Positions 47,501 through 55,700 of a DNA stretch of 64,000 nt are shown piece after piece. Position numbers and translations under genes: made by a program. Source of the stretch: Euptelea pleiosperma (lineage: Eukaryota > Streptophyta > Magnoliopsida > Ranunculales > Eupteleaceae); the NCBI GenBank assembly GCA_035048495.1, contig CM068542.1, forward strand, positions 35,617,109 through 35,681,108, written 5' to 3'. Numbering within the stretch: position 1 is the stretch's first letter; the number at the start of each line of letters is the position of its first letter. The notes beneath the pieces were generated by a model. The model did not search any database. It was not told the origin of the DNA and saw only the letters and a list, made by a program, of their open reading frames with translations.

Positions 47501-50500
47501 CCAGCCTTTGCATTTAACATTGGTAGCTTACTTCTTGTTCTCATGATTTATGTGTGGTTCATTGTACAATTCTCTTATTTTTATCTATTTCTTTGTGGCC
47601 AGATTCTTCCATTCCTTTCTAGAAATCCATTGTCATGGAGTAGGAGCTTGGGACCATGCTTAATTTTGATTGATATTATGTTGTTTGACCATGGCTGTGA
47701 CACACTATGCTGCCCAGGTACGGATACGATACGGACACGGATACGGTCCAAAATCAGGGACATTGATACGGATACAAGTATCTTACCCATTTCCTAAAAT
47801 TTATACCATAGATACTTCCACCTATGATGTTATAAAGTGTACACGCAGAGATACACAATCTTGATTGTGTAAACATCTAAGAAAAAGTTGATGCAGGATG
47901 AATGTGATGGCTTCCAACTAAAGGCTGAGATTAACAGAAAATTATTAAGAATAATGCAATAGTAAATTTCCATACTAATCACACGCAAATAATCAGATTA
48001 AGCAAATAAATTTATTAAAATCCAAGGCCTTCACACAATCCCACAATATTAGACCCGTTGCTTTAACGGCGATGATCTAACGGAAGATGGAACTTCCAAC
48101 AAGCTTAGGGAATCAGTTAAGGGATAAAACAAAACTGAAATGACTTTCTTTTCCAAGAGATTATAAGTTATTTGAAGTTCAGGAAGGTTTCCGGCAAGTT
48201 TCGAGGCTTTTTAACAAGTATCATATTTTAGTTGGGTTTCGGGAGAAAAAGGAAAACTATGGAAAATTAGGGTTTGAGAAGAGGTTAGGGGTTTCTATGG
48301 TTACCGCAGGGATCTAGGAGTGTTTGGAGGTTGTGGTGAGGGTTTTGGGAGGGTTTAGAGTGCCATAGGGAGAACTAGTGGAGGAGGTTTACTATTCATG
48401 TGACACTATTCACAGTGTTGTTCAATGGTTAGGGTTTAGAGATGGAAGAGACATGGTTGGGTTTTCTAGGTCAAATTTGATCAAAAGAAAAGAAAATAAA
48501 GAAAACGAAGAAAGAGAAAGAGAAGAGAATAAGAGAGGAGATAGAGATAGAAGAAGTTACCTTCGGATTCGCACCAAGGAAGCTTGGATTCTCACCAAGG
48601 AAGAAGAGAGCACTCCACAGGAGAATTCTCAATAGCAAAATTCAATATATTTCATCATCAATTAAAAATTACAACTAAAAGAGTTTATATAATAAGTCAA
48701 AATATCCTAATCTAATGGCTATAAAACAAAAACTTAAAACAACTAACCAAAATAACAATGAGCCTCTTAACTTTGGGCTAATTGCAAAGACACCCATAAC
48801 TCTAAAAAATATCAAAATAAGCTTAGAAAATAAATAAAAACCCTTCAAAAACTCCCTACGCAGCCTACATGCATCTTTCCAATGTAGAGTCTTCATGATG
48901 CACATACATGTGGGGTCTTCAAAATCTTTTTCCTTGTCTTCCACTGGTAGAATCCATGTGATGCTTTGATGTCCGCATCAAAAGTATATGACAATCAAGT
49001 GCTATAAATGTTTTATTTTATATTACTTAATTAATATAGCTGTACTATTGATTCAAACTAATATTAGTATTAATGTACAATTTTTTGTATTTTTTAATAA
49101 ATAAATATCTGAATTATCCTGCCCATATCCATGTGGTATCCTGTGGATACTAGTACTTTGGGCATATACAGGTATCCGAGCATTATAGGTGACACAAAGT
49201 ACTGGTTCTTTGTATAAACCTAGATGGGCTTGAATGAAGGAAGGTGCCGAGTTCAGCCTTTTGGAAAACAAGTCTGACTTGTTCTTTTTCTAATCCTTCA
49301 TTATTCAGAATTATGGGCTTTTGGAATAATCATATCTAAACAGGTCCTTAATAGTTACCTTCTTCAGAGTTGTCAAAAAACTACACTATGGGCATCACAT
49401 CATTATTTTCTCTTCATCAAGTGATAGAAATGTAATTAAAAGCAGAAAGTTACAGAAAATAGTCCATTTGGATTTTTTCAGCCAGCTTCCCTTGTAACAC
49501 ACCCATAAAGAGAAGCATTTTTTTTTTTTTGATAAGTGTAAGCTTTATTACGGGCCAGCGCCAAAACAAACAGAAGCCAAAGTTGAAGAGGTCAAGATGA
49601 CCTACAACAAGCTAAGGCTATACAAGCATAAAACAAAAACACAGGGAAACACCCATCTACCTTCCATCCCTGGTACATAGAATGTCCCAACAGAAAATGA
49701 AGTCTTCAAATAATAGACCTCTACATTCCGTCCCTGGCAAAGAAGCAGTTTTTCTTTACCATCTTGTTTTCATCAGCTTGTCCTACTTATGAAATTTTGA
49801 TATATTTTTTTTTCCAATGCACAACTCAACATATTCCTTGTAATTGCCAAAGTTATATATCATATGTACAAAACACATTCCTAGATCTAGTTCATGTTTC
49901 CCTCACAACATTCTCATGGTTACTTTGCCTGTTCATACCATTTATCGCTCATGTAGTGGATGCTGTACTGTAACCATCTGTCTTCACATTAAGAATGGTG
50001 TAACCAGTATAATACGTATTAGTCATGACTTATCATAAGAAAATGTTGTGAACCAATATTGTTCTGAACAGTGGCCACTCATGCTGTGGATACCGTATGC
50101 ATCTATTATAGTTTTGTCAAAAAGTATCATGGGTATTTGTCTGTGCTGCTTTTCTTGTTGCGATTAAAATTTTAGCACGTATTTTCATCTTGGGTCACAG
50201 CTAGCTGCTCGAAATGGCTTTTTTGGCATGTAAACAACTTATTTTATCTACAAGTGCTTAACACCTTTAATTTTAATCTGTTTCTAGGTTCATCTCTTGG
50301 GAGTGTTATTACTAAGTTTCTGGTTTTCTGCAGTTAAGTTGCCTGAGTTATTGGCCTATGCAAACATTGAAGAGGAAACATTGACACAGTTGCAGCAGAA
50401 GTTAATTGACTTTCTCAAGTATAGATTCTATCCTTTTTCCCTTTATATTCAAACAATGTTCACGTAATTGCTTCTTGTAATAACTGTTCGGCAAATGAAT

Positions 50501-51023
50501 AAATTGCTAGTTGGTGGTTTGCTATTTTTCTACTAAAAGAGACGATTACACTCGAAGTCTACCATGGACCTTATTTATAGAATTATGTAATGGTTCTGGT
50601 TCATGAAAAATAATATGGTCATCTCTAGAACTTGTCATGAGCATAAATGATACTTAGACAGGCCCAAAATTCTTTTTTGTCTCTGAGTGATGCCCACATC
50701 CATGAACAAGTGCAAAATTTGAAGCATTATATATCTCTTTGCTAGGAAGTTGGTGATTATTGAGTCATGTTTGTTCATAAAAAAGGGTGGTAAAGAGAGA
50801 TTCTTTTACCGGTATGTAAAAATGTGTCTGGACCATTTAATTCAGGATGGTAAATGTCATTGTGGTTGCTTTTCCAGCTGACTGAATGAAGAAATGTAAG
50901 TTCTGCTTGACATATTATACTATCTTGTCACGCAGGTTCCTGCAGAAGAATCAAAGCACTTTCTTCCTTTCTACGTACAGTGGGTCCAAAGGTGTTGAAG
51001 GAAGTAGCGAGCAAGATGACTGA
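26164..51023 (+). CDS. MRG: MRG-family chromatin reader (MRG1/MRG2-like), 11 exons
   Basis: Exons are 26164-26307, 27474-27527, 27774-27787, 27865-28010, 38446-38481, 40342-40382, 44354-44458, 45459-45538, 46718-46887, 50334-50418 and 50936-51023. They total 963 nt (320 residues) with GT-AG introns in phase. The chromo-like domain (about 32-82) has aromatic-cage residues H40, Y45, Y65, W68 and W72 (GWNKNWDEWV). KKRK at 136-139 may be a nuclear signal. The MRG domain (about 150-312) includes [15 protein letters not shown] and [13 protein letters not shown]. Plant MRG proteins bind H3K4me3/H3K36me3 and recruit histone acetyltransferases, for example in flowering control. The frame is intact despite 24 kb of transposon-laden introns. 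Exon 3 is only 14 nt. I cannot tell MRG1 from MRG2. Confidence 0.96.
26308..27473 (+). other. MRG: MRG intron 1
   Basis: Starts GTTAGC followed by a CT tract. It is AT-rich, with no recognisable gene or complete repeat. Confidence 0.7.
29220..30116. mobile_element. hAT-like non-autonomous element, GAGGC family
   Basis: A perfect 8-bp target duplication CTTCTAGG (29212-29219 and 30117-30124) bounds 897 bp. The ends are CAATGTTTTAAAAAGC and, inverted, CAGTATTTTGAACATC. The subterminal parts carry repeated GAGGC/GCCTC units, densest at the right (CCTCACGCCTCGAGTAGG, GAGGCTTAAGCCTTGAGG, ACCTTGAGGCG). The middle is AT-rich and non-coding. The layout matches the AACGG and GGATACGG families with a different motif. 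Confidence 0.8.
30199..30300 (-). repeat. Possible tRNA-derived SINE fragment
   Basis: On the minus strand GGTTTAATCCCAGCTTATCC resembles a degenerate RNA polymerase III B box and tRNA 3' end. It is similar to the segment at 39080-39165. No tail or target duplication was resolved, so this is weak. Confidence 0.3.
30558..30789 (-). repeat. Copia B LTR (3' LTR in element sense)
   Basis: Starts TGTTGTAACACG and ends GGCAACA, followed by CCCCCCCTCAAG, the complement of the polypurine tract. It aligns with 37499-37617 plus 38191-38265. Confidence 0.85.
30790..31949 (-). pseudogene. Copia B RT/RNase H remnant
   Basis: Minus-strand fragments include [20 protein letters not shown] and [14 protein letters not shown] (catalytic YVDD, 31699-31905), [20 protein letters not shown] (31351-31551), and the RNase H end [17 protein letters not shown] (30797-31033). 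Frames are broken and some residues lost. The segment stops at GPPGFSLI near 31948, where a nested element begins. Confidence 0.9.
31950..32501 (-). repeat. LTR of the nested non-autonomous element (3')
   Basis: TG...CA ends (TGACGCAGG to CTCCCGCA), followed by TTATACCCTCCT, whose complement is a plausible polypurine tract. It corresponds to 34067-34502. Confidence 0.75.
33052..34032 (-). pseudogene. Internal ORF remnant of the nested LTR element
   Basis: Read on the minus strand from just inside the primer site. One stretch (33772-34032) is helical and polar ([31 protein letters not shown]), likely coiled coil. After a stop and a short gap, a second stretch (33052-33612) is acidic and then Gln/Lys and His-rich. 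It resembles no pol enzyme. A gag-like or captured host protein is possible, but I do not recognise the family. Stops at several points indicate decay. Confidence 0.5.
34503..35575. mobile_element. TIR element (GCGGAGCC ends) carrying a MITE
   Basis: The left AGCGGAGCCAAGG, then GAGGGTGGGCA, pairs with the right TGCCCACCCTTGACC, then CCTGGCTCCGCC. ACTACCCTTTTGCCC near the left and AATACCCTTTTAAAC near the right are also seen. A GAGTAAAAC-family MITE (about 34655-35062) interrupts it. The right part (35180-35420) has a dispersed repeat with GAGGATGATCTACTCACCAT. No transposase is present. Confidence 0.55.
34655..35062. mobile_element. Foldback MITE, GAGTAAAAC family (copy 5), nested
   Basis: The ends are GTAAAACTTTGCTCACACC and, inverted, AGATTTTACTC. 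GAGCCACGTGGTACACTTTT, GGATGTTTGGCCAATCCCT and ATCAACCTGATTGGTGATTT each face inverted partners. It is the innermost layer of the nest in MRG intron 4. Confidence 0.8.
35576..37250 (-). pseudogene. Copia B RT start and integrase remnant
   Basis: On the minus strand: integrase [20 protein letters not shown] and [11 protein letters not shown] (36693-37031), [14 protein letters not shown] (36148-36642), then RT start [20 protein letters not shown] and [15 protein letters not shown] (35602-35952). [20 protein letters not shown] ends at the nested insertion. Several frameshifts. Non-functional. Confidence 0.9.
37618..38190 (+). mobile_element. 5'-truncated L1-type LINE in a copia LTR
   Basis: The plus strand encodes [20 protein letters not shown], then [16 protein letters not shown], and after one stop [18 protein letters not shown]. 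This is the zinc-binding reverse-transcriptase C-terminal region (zf-RVT) of plant L1 elements. A GC-richer 3' end follows, then TTAATAAAAG and an A-rich tail (38181-38190). It replaced about 28 bp of the copia B LTR that are present in the other LTR. Confidence 0.85.
38482..40341 (+). other. MRG: MRG intron 5
   Basis: No gene is seen. A SINE-like segment lies at 39080-39165. At 39480-39830 there is a run of unusually even composition (GGCCGGCCGTGTAGCAAGG, CATAAGGCGAAAGAAGG) that differs from the flanking AT-rich intron and has no assigned origin. Confidence 0.6.
39080..39165 (-). repeat. Possible tRNA-derived SINE head
   Basis: On the minus strand CTCAGTTTAATTGGTTGATG resembles an A-box region, and about 30 bases later GAGATTCAATCCCAGC resembles a B box. 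The spacing suits a tRNA-derived SINE. The acceptor stem and tail are unclear. Confidence 0.4.
41330..42310 (+). pseudogene. RTE-type LINE reverse transcriptase remnant in MRG intron 6
   Basis: The plus strand gives [35 protein letters not shown] with the catalytic YADD. After frameshifts come [50 protein letters not shown] and [19 protein letters not shown]. The end is GATAAGGCTTATGATTATGA, the usual 3' end of plant RTE elements. N-terminal endonuclease and RT parts are missing. Confidence 0.85.
42311..44353 (+). other. MRG: Distal part of MRG intron 6
   Basis: No gene or complete repeat recognised. AT-rich, with a TATAT/ATTTTATT run near 43700. The acceptor TTGTTAG precedes exon 7. Confidence 0.6.
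44500..44523. repeat. (AC)n microsatellite
   Basis: An AC run in MRG intron 7, followed by ATATAT. Confidence 0.9.
45722..46085 (+). pseudogene. RTE-type LINE 3' fragment in MRG intron 8
   Basis: [20 protein letters not shown], then [20 protein letters not shown], matches the region downstream of RT in plant RTE elements. The same part is seen in more decayed form at about 41880-41990. It continues with GAAGAGCACTATGGTGCAGG and ends in a decayed GGCAAGGGGAAGGCC stretch. Confidence 0.75.
47351..47576. repeat. Exact 113-bp tandem duplication
   Basis: Copies 47351-47463 and 47464-47576 begin AACTTCTACTCTCTTCTCAT and end GTACAATTCTCTT. I found no difference between them. It is either a very recent duplication or an assembly artefact. 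Confidence 0.95.
47705..49188. mobile_element. hAT-like element, GGATACGG family, split by a solo LTR
   Basis: A perfect 8-bp target duplication GTGACACA (47697-47704 and 49189-49196) bounds ends CTATGCTGCCCAGGTACGG and, inverted, CTATAATGCTCGGATACC. The subterminal parts carry repeated GGATACGG, GATACGG and GTATCC. A 1,092-bp solo LTR interrupts it; without the LTR it is about 390 bp. Related pieces lie at 63848-63955 and 61253-61300. Confidence 0.85.
47889..48980. mobile_element. Solo LTR (1,092 bp)
   Basis: Starts TGATGCAGGATG and ends GTCCGCATCA, with a perfect 5-bp target duplication AAAGT at 47884-47888 and 48981-48985. There is no internal region, so it probably arose by LTR-LTR recombination. 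The segment GATTCGCACCAAGGAAGCTT resembles TTGGATTCGCACCAAGATAG in the nested LTR at 31950-32501, suggesting a related family. Confidence 0.88.
49515..49740 (-). mobile_element. Truncated LINE 3' end
   Basis: On the minus strand a GCGCTGGCCCGTAATAAAGC stretch is followed by TTACACTTATC and a run of about 12 A. This resembles L1-type 3' ends, and the AATAAA and tail resemble those at 38160-38190. The flanks AGAGAAGCA and AAAGAAGCA look like a short target duplication. No coding part remains. Confidence 0.55.
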
Positions 51024-52753
51024 ACAGCCACACATTGTGCTTAACCATGTATACATATAAATATCAAACTTCACAAACGTGTTTATCTTTTACACCTCAC
51101 GACAGAGGGGGTGCATTTGCTATTGTCGATTCATTAATCTGGGATTTTACACACCTTTGGAAGGGGTGCTTGGGGAAGTAGCCTAGGGCTTATGTATTCA
51201 ATTAGTGAAACTTGATGTTTGTGCTGAGCATCAGTTATACTCTTTCATCAAGTAAACTGTAGCTGAGGTTTTAACAGTTTGCAGTCTTGTCTAACGCATA
51301 GATTTACTCACCACCACCATCTTGTAGCATTTCATGGTCTCTTGGGATATAGCTGCCAAGGGAAGCATTTGATGGACCTTCCTGCAGTACACCACCAGTT
51401 TTTTGGCTCGCTTGTCCAATTAACATATGAACCATCACCTTGTTAAGAGCAAAGCTCAATTTAAAGAAACAAATTATCGTAAAAACTTTTAAATAGCAAA
51501 TGCTAAATATCACGAAATCCATGAAGCAGGAACAAGGTTCGCTTGAGTTCTTACGAAGTTCATTGATGGCACACTTAAGATGGATGCTGCTGATGATGAG
51601 TTTTCTGAAGCAATGGAGGATTGGAAGATGCACTGGTTGGATGGTTTGTAGGGGAAAGGCCTCTGTGGTAAGAGATTCAATTAAAAAGCTTTGGAAGATC
51701 AAAGGAGATATACATGTCTTCATGGATAATGGATATTTCCTTTTCCAGTTTATTTGTAGGGAGATAAGGTTAGGGTCTTGGGAGTCTGGACCATGGCAGA
51801 TCACGCAAAAACATCTGGTATTGTGAGAATGGAATTGTAGATTGAAATTGGAGAAATTCGGACTGAAATTGCTGCCTGTGGTATCCGTTTCTCATACATT
51901 AAATGAAGAATAGAACTTAAAATGTTGACTTTGGGCAGTTTGGCTATACCGATAAATCACAGGAAAGGTGTCATCTCTAAAGACGTTTACAGTTACAGCC
52001 ACAAGGCCATGGCTCTATGACACAGCAACTACTGTATTTCAAACAGGCCCCTACGAATAAATTTTCAAGATTGCCTAAAATATTATTAGTACTCTATAAA
52101 CATCACTCGGTTGATCCGAGTTGTTTAAAGGCTCCAGCATAGAGATTTCCAAATGATATCCGTCTTTCCTAGAGATAACCGTGACAAATTACATGCTTTT
52201 AGATGCTCAAAACAGATAATTTGAGCTCCCCTTTTGAGATTTGTGCGTGCTTAACTTCTGAATGATATGAGGTGTTTTGGTCAATTAGGTTTCCTCTGGT
52301 TTGATGTTCAACAAATAATAATGATTGGGGATGAAAATGCCCATATAATGCATCTTAATGCTCAAGTCCGCAGAGGATATTAAATCTCTTAAATCAAGTT
52401 GCACATTTTCTTCCTCCAAATAAAACCTGCAAGAGATAGTCAACAAGAAAGAAATCATCCTTTTGATATATCAGCTCAATCACTTCCGTGACACCTCAAA
52501 GCCAGAACACTTTTTAACTCTGGATTTTTTTTTCTTTGGTTCCAGTCTTACTCAAATTGTAATGGCTCCACATCCAATGCTACAAAGAAAAGCTGTAAGG
52601 ATATTGATGTGGCAATCTCGCCTTTCCCGTTACATAAAAAGAATCATCCAAGCATTCAACAAAGCCTTCTCCATGTTCACATCATATCTGAATTAATCGC
52701 CCCACCTCTCCCTATGTGCTCCCTATAGTGTCAACCTCAGTTAATTACAGCTG
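51024..52753. other. Region between the convergent MRG and UNC-50 genes
   Basis: It should contain both 3' untranslated regions. A DUF4283-like fragment lies at 51640-51840. No independent gene is seen. The open frames on the minus strand at 51304-51804 are unsupported. Confidence 0.6.
51640..51840 (+). pseudogene. DUF4283-like fragment
   Basis: The plus strand reads KLWKIKGDIHVFMDNGYFLF, then REIRLGSWESGPWQITQKHLVL and, after a stop, EW. The pattern (small aromatic patch, GPW, leucine-rich end, W) matches DUF4283, common in plant LINE ORF1 and related zinc-knuckle proteins. It is a short fragment with no zinc knuckle visible, probably a LINE remnant. Confidence 0.5.
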
Positions 52754-55700
52754 CTAACTGAAGTAAATGCTCATAATATATCTTGTAGGGTTGAAGCCGC
52801 TCAGAATCACTGCAAAGCATCAAGATTAAATTGATTCTCTGCTGCCATATATCACTAAACAAAAGGAAAATCAGGAGTAAGGTTTATACTTACAGAGGGG
52901 GGAAATGATGATGACGAGACCAATTGGATACAAGAAGAAGGTGGTCTTGTCCAAAAAGGGCAGTACTGCAGTGATTCATCCAATAAAGGACATAATCAGA
53001 ATACTACTCATGAAAGTAATCTTTTAACTGAATTCAATTTTCATCTTACTGGACACTCAAAAGAAGAGGGATACTTGAGTCGTGATGTGAGAAAAGGTGA
53101 GTGGATGGATCCCCTTCCTCTCACGCCTGTGGCACACTTGTTGGGCGTTGGGCAAAACCTACCATTCAGTGGATCTGAAAGATATCTTCTTGGTATTTGA
53201 CCTAATTCATTAACTTTTAACTACTCAGCTCCAGATGATTTTCTGTACCCTATTCATAATTCACAGTCCAAATGAGCACTAGATCAGATGATTAGGATCA
53301 TCTAATCGGGGTAGTTTTTTTGGTCTAAGATCTACTAGATGGGATACACTGCATGACGGACTCCAACCCCTACAACGTGTGCCATGTACAGCTGAGCCAG
53401 GTACATCAACTCCATCCCATCCTCACTCAGAGTGCTCTTTTTTTGTTAAAAATTTAATAACAAATAAAAGAAAGAGGTAGCTTTTACCATCATATCCTAG
53501 AAAGTTGAGGTAGTGGTAGTAAGAAATGGCCACCATGAAAAGCAAATTTGATAGCAGAACTGGAATGAAACCATGTGCAACCAAGACAGGTGACACAAAG
53601 TAATGAATCACTGGCAGAAAACCAGTAAGATATCAGCAAAATTCTCATGCATCTGATGAAGATAGAGTTTCTTTTTTAAAAGGTTGAAAGTAAAGTTTTT
53701 AGAAGGGTCCAAAAGTTAATATAATTATTACCGTAAAGCAAAACGAACATTGGGAAGAAAGAGTTGCAGTGCACATCAAATGCATACAGCCTACATGGGA
53801 GGAAAAACCAGTCAGTGCAGACCGATCAATGCTTCATTAATTCTTAACAATTCGAATAAGACAAAGATGGATGTATATATTTTTACATAAACAACAAAAC
53901 CATATGCATAATTACATAAAAAAAAAAAAACAAAACCATATGCATAAATAAGATTATCAAGTGGAGGTGGGGATTGAGGGGTGGGATAAATGGGTGGTCT
54001 GCATAACAAATAGAAATAAGGATGAAGGTTAACATGTGAATGCTCAGCCTAGTATCAGCCTCTTTGATCACTATCTGATCCTCCTCTTCTCTTTTGATCT
54101 CTCAAACTGATTCATGATTTGGTTTCTTGTGAATATGGACTCTAGAGCATATTCCCTCCCTCCTTGTACTTGTCCACCAAGTTCAGCCATGGTTAGAGCA
54201 GCAAACTTGGATTCAGCAGTCATACATTTGGGTAGTGCAGGAACCGGCCCAAAAAATAGAATAGGGAATCAAGCGCAGCCAGGTACTGGTGGCTGACTCA
54301 AGTGCCCCCTGAACTGTGAAAAGGTAACCTGTTACACTGCTCACCGACTCTGCCTAGGGTGGGGGTACCTATTATTCATTAGCACTTGCACAGGTCATTT
54401 AGTATTAAGGCTTCTCTACATAGTTGGGGAAGCATCTTTACAGAGTTGAGGGGCACCTTTTTTAGTGACATGGTTTTCAGGTTTGATACTTTGTTAAGGA
54501 GGTAGCGTCGGGAGATTCTTTTGTTTTATTCTTGTATGCTGTATATGCTTTAGCCTTTGTAGGGCTGCCTTCTTTGTACTCTTGAGATCTTCTCGATCTC
54601 TTCCTTTTATATATATTCTCTTGATCTTCTCAAAATAAAAAACTAGAAGACTTGGAAACAGAATTCATGACAAAAAAGCAGCAATGAGCCCTAGTCGGCC
54701 CACAACAGATAATGATAATTTAAAAGGCATTTAAGAGAGTGTGAGTTTCGTAGAAAGTACTGCCACATCAGCAAGGTACTGGCATGTCAGTACTTGGACT
54801 GACAAGGCAGCGGTTACTGCCATAGATTCTCTAATGTAAGCCAGCTGTACAGACACCTGTTTCTATTGGATACATATATATTTTATTTATTAACGCATGA
54901 AGGCACTTCTTACGTCACTAACGCAATCTTCATTATTCCGAACATGCCCCTGTTCAGTTTCTTTACTTTTTTTAAAAAAATTACTTTTTAGGGGTTCTTT
55001 GGTCTGTACACAATTTTTACTTTTCCCTCAATGTGAACATATTTAATGCGTTCACATTGAAACAGCACGTGGTGCATGAACTCTTAATTGAATTCAAGGA
55101 ATTAGGGTTAGGTTTAGGTTTTAGAGAAGAGAGAATAGAGAGGATAGAGGAGAGAAGAAAGGATGTTTATTGTGCTTAGGTCACAATGACTCCATAATTC
55201 TTATTTATGTAAAGGAGAATACAAAAAAGACAAAAATACCCTCAAGGGGTTATACATGAGATGTACATAGAAATACGTATAGGAATACGTATATGATAAC
55301 ACTCCCCCTCAAGTTGGTGCATAGATATCTCTCATGCCCAACTTGCATAAACACTTATGGAGTTGCTAGCTGGGAACTCCTTTTGTGAAAACATCTGCAA
55401 CCTGCTCATTAGTCTTTACAAATGGGGTGCACACTGCCCCAGAGACAATCTTCTCTCTAATGAAGTGTCGATCCACCTCAATATGTTTGGCACGATCATG
55501 CTGAACAGGATTGTGAGCAATGCTGATGGCGGCCTTGTTGTCACAGTACAAGCTCACAGACCCTGAGACGGGGAAACTAAGTTCAGCAACCAACACTTTC
55601 AACCATAGCATCTCACACAAATCATGAGTCATTGCTCTAAATTCGACTTCTACACTAGATCTGGCGACTACTGGTTGTTTCTTGCTTCTCCAAGTGACCA

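Larger units (their letters stand above)
46888..50333 (+). other. MRG: MRG intron 9
   Basis: It holds an exact 113-bp tandem duplication (47351-47576), a GGATACGG element (47705-49188) with a solo LTR inside, and a minus-strand LINE 3' end (49515-49740). The rest is AT-rich with no gene. Confidence 0.85.

Noticed and set aside
51304..51804. 166-residue minus-strand open frame between MRG and UNC-50
   Set aside because: No recognisable domain or splice partners, and the opposite strand carries the DUF4283-like pattern.
53423..53611. Taking the UNC-50 exon as a small single-exon gene
   Set aside because: The segment 53488-53610 is an internal exon bounded by splice sites that join in phase to four other exons encoding UNC-50. 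The remainder of that frame is intron.
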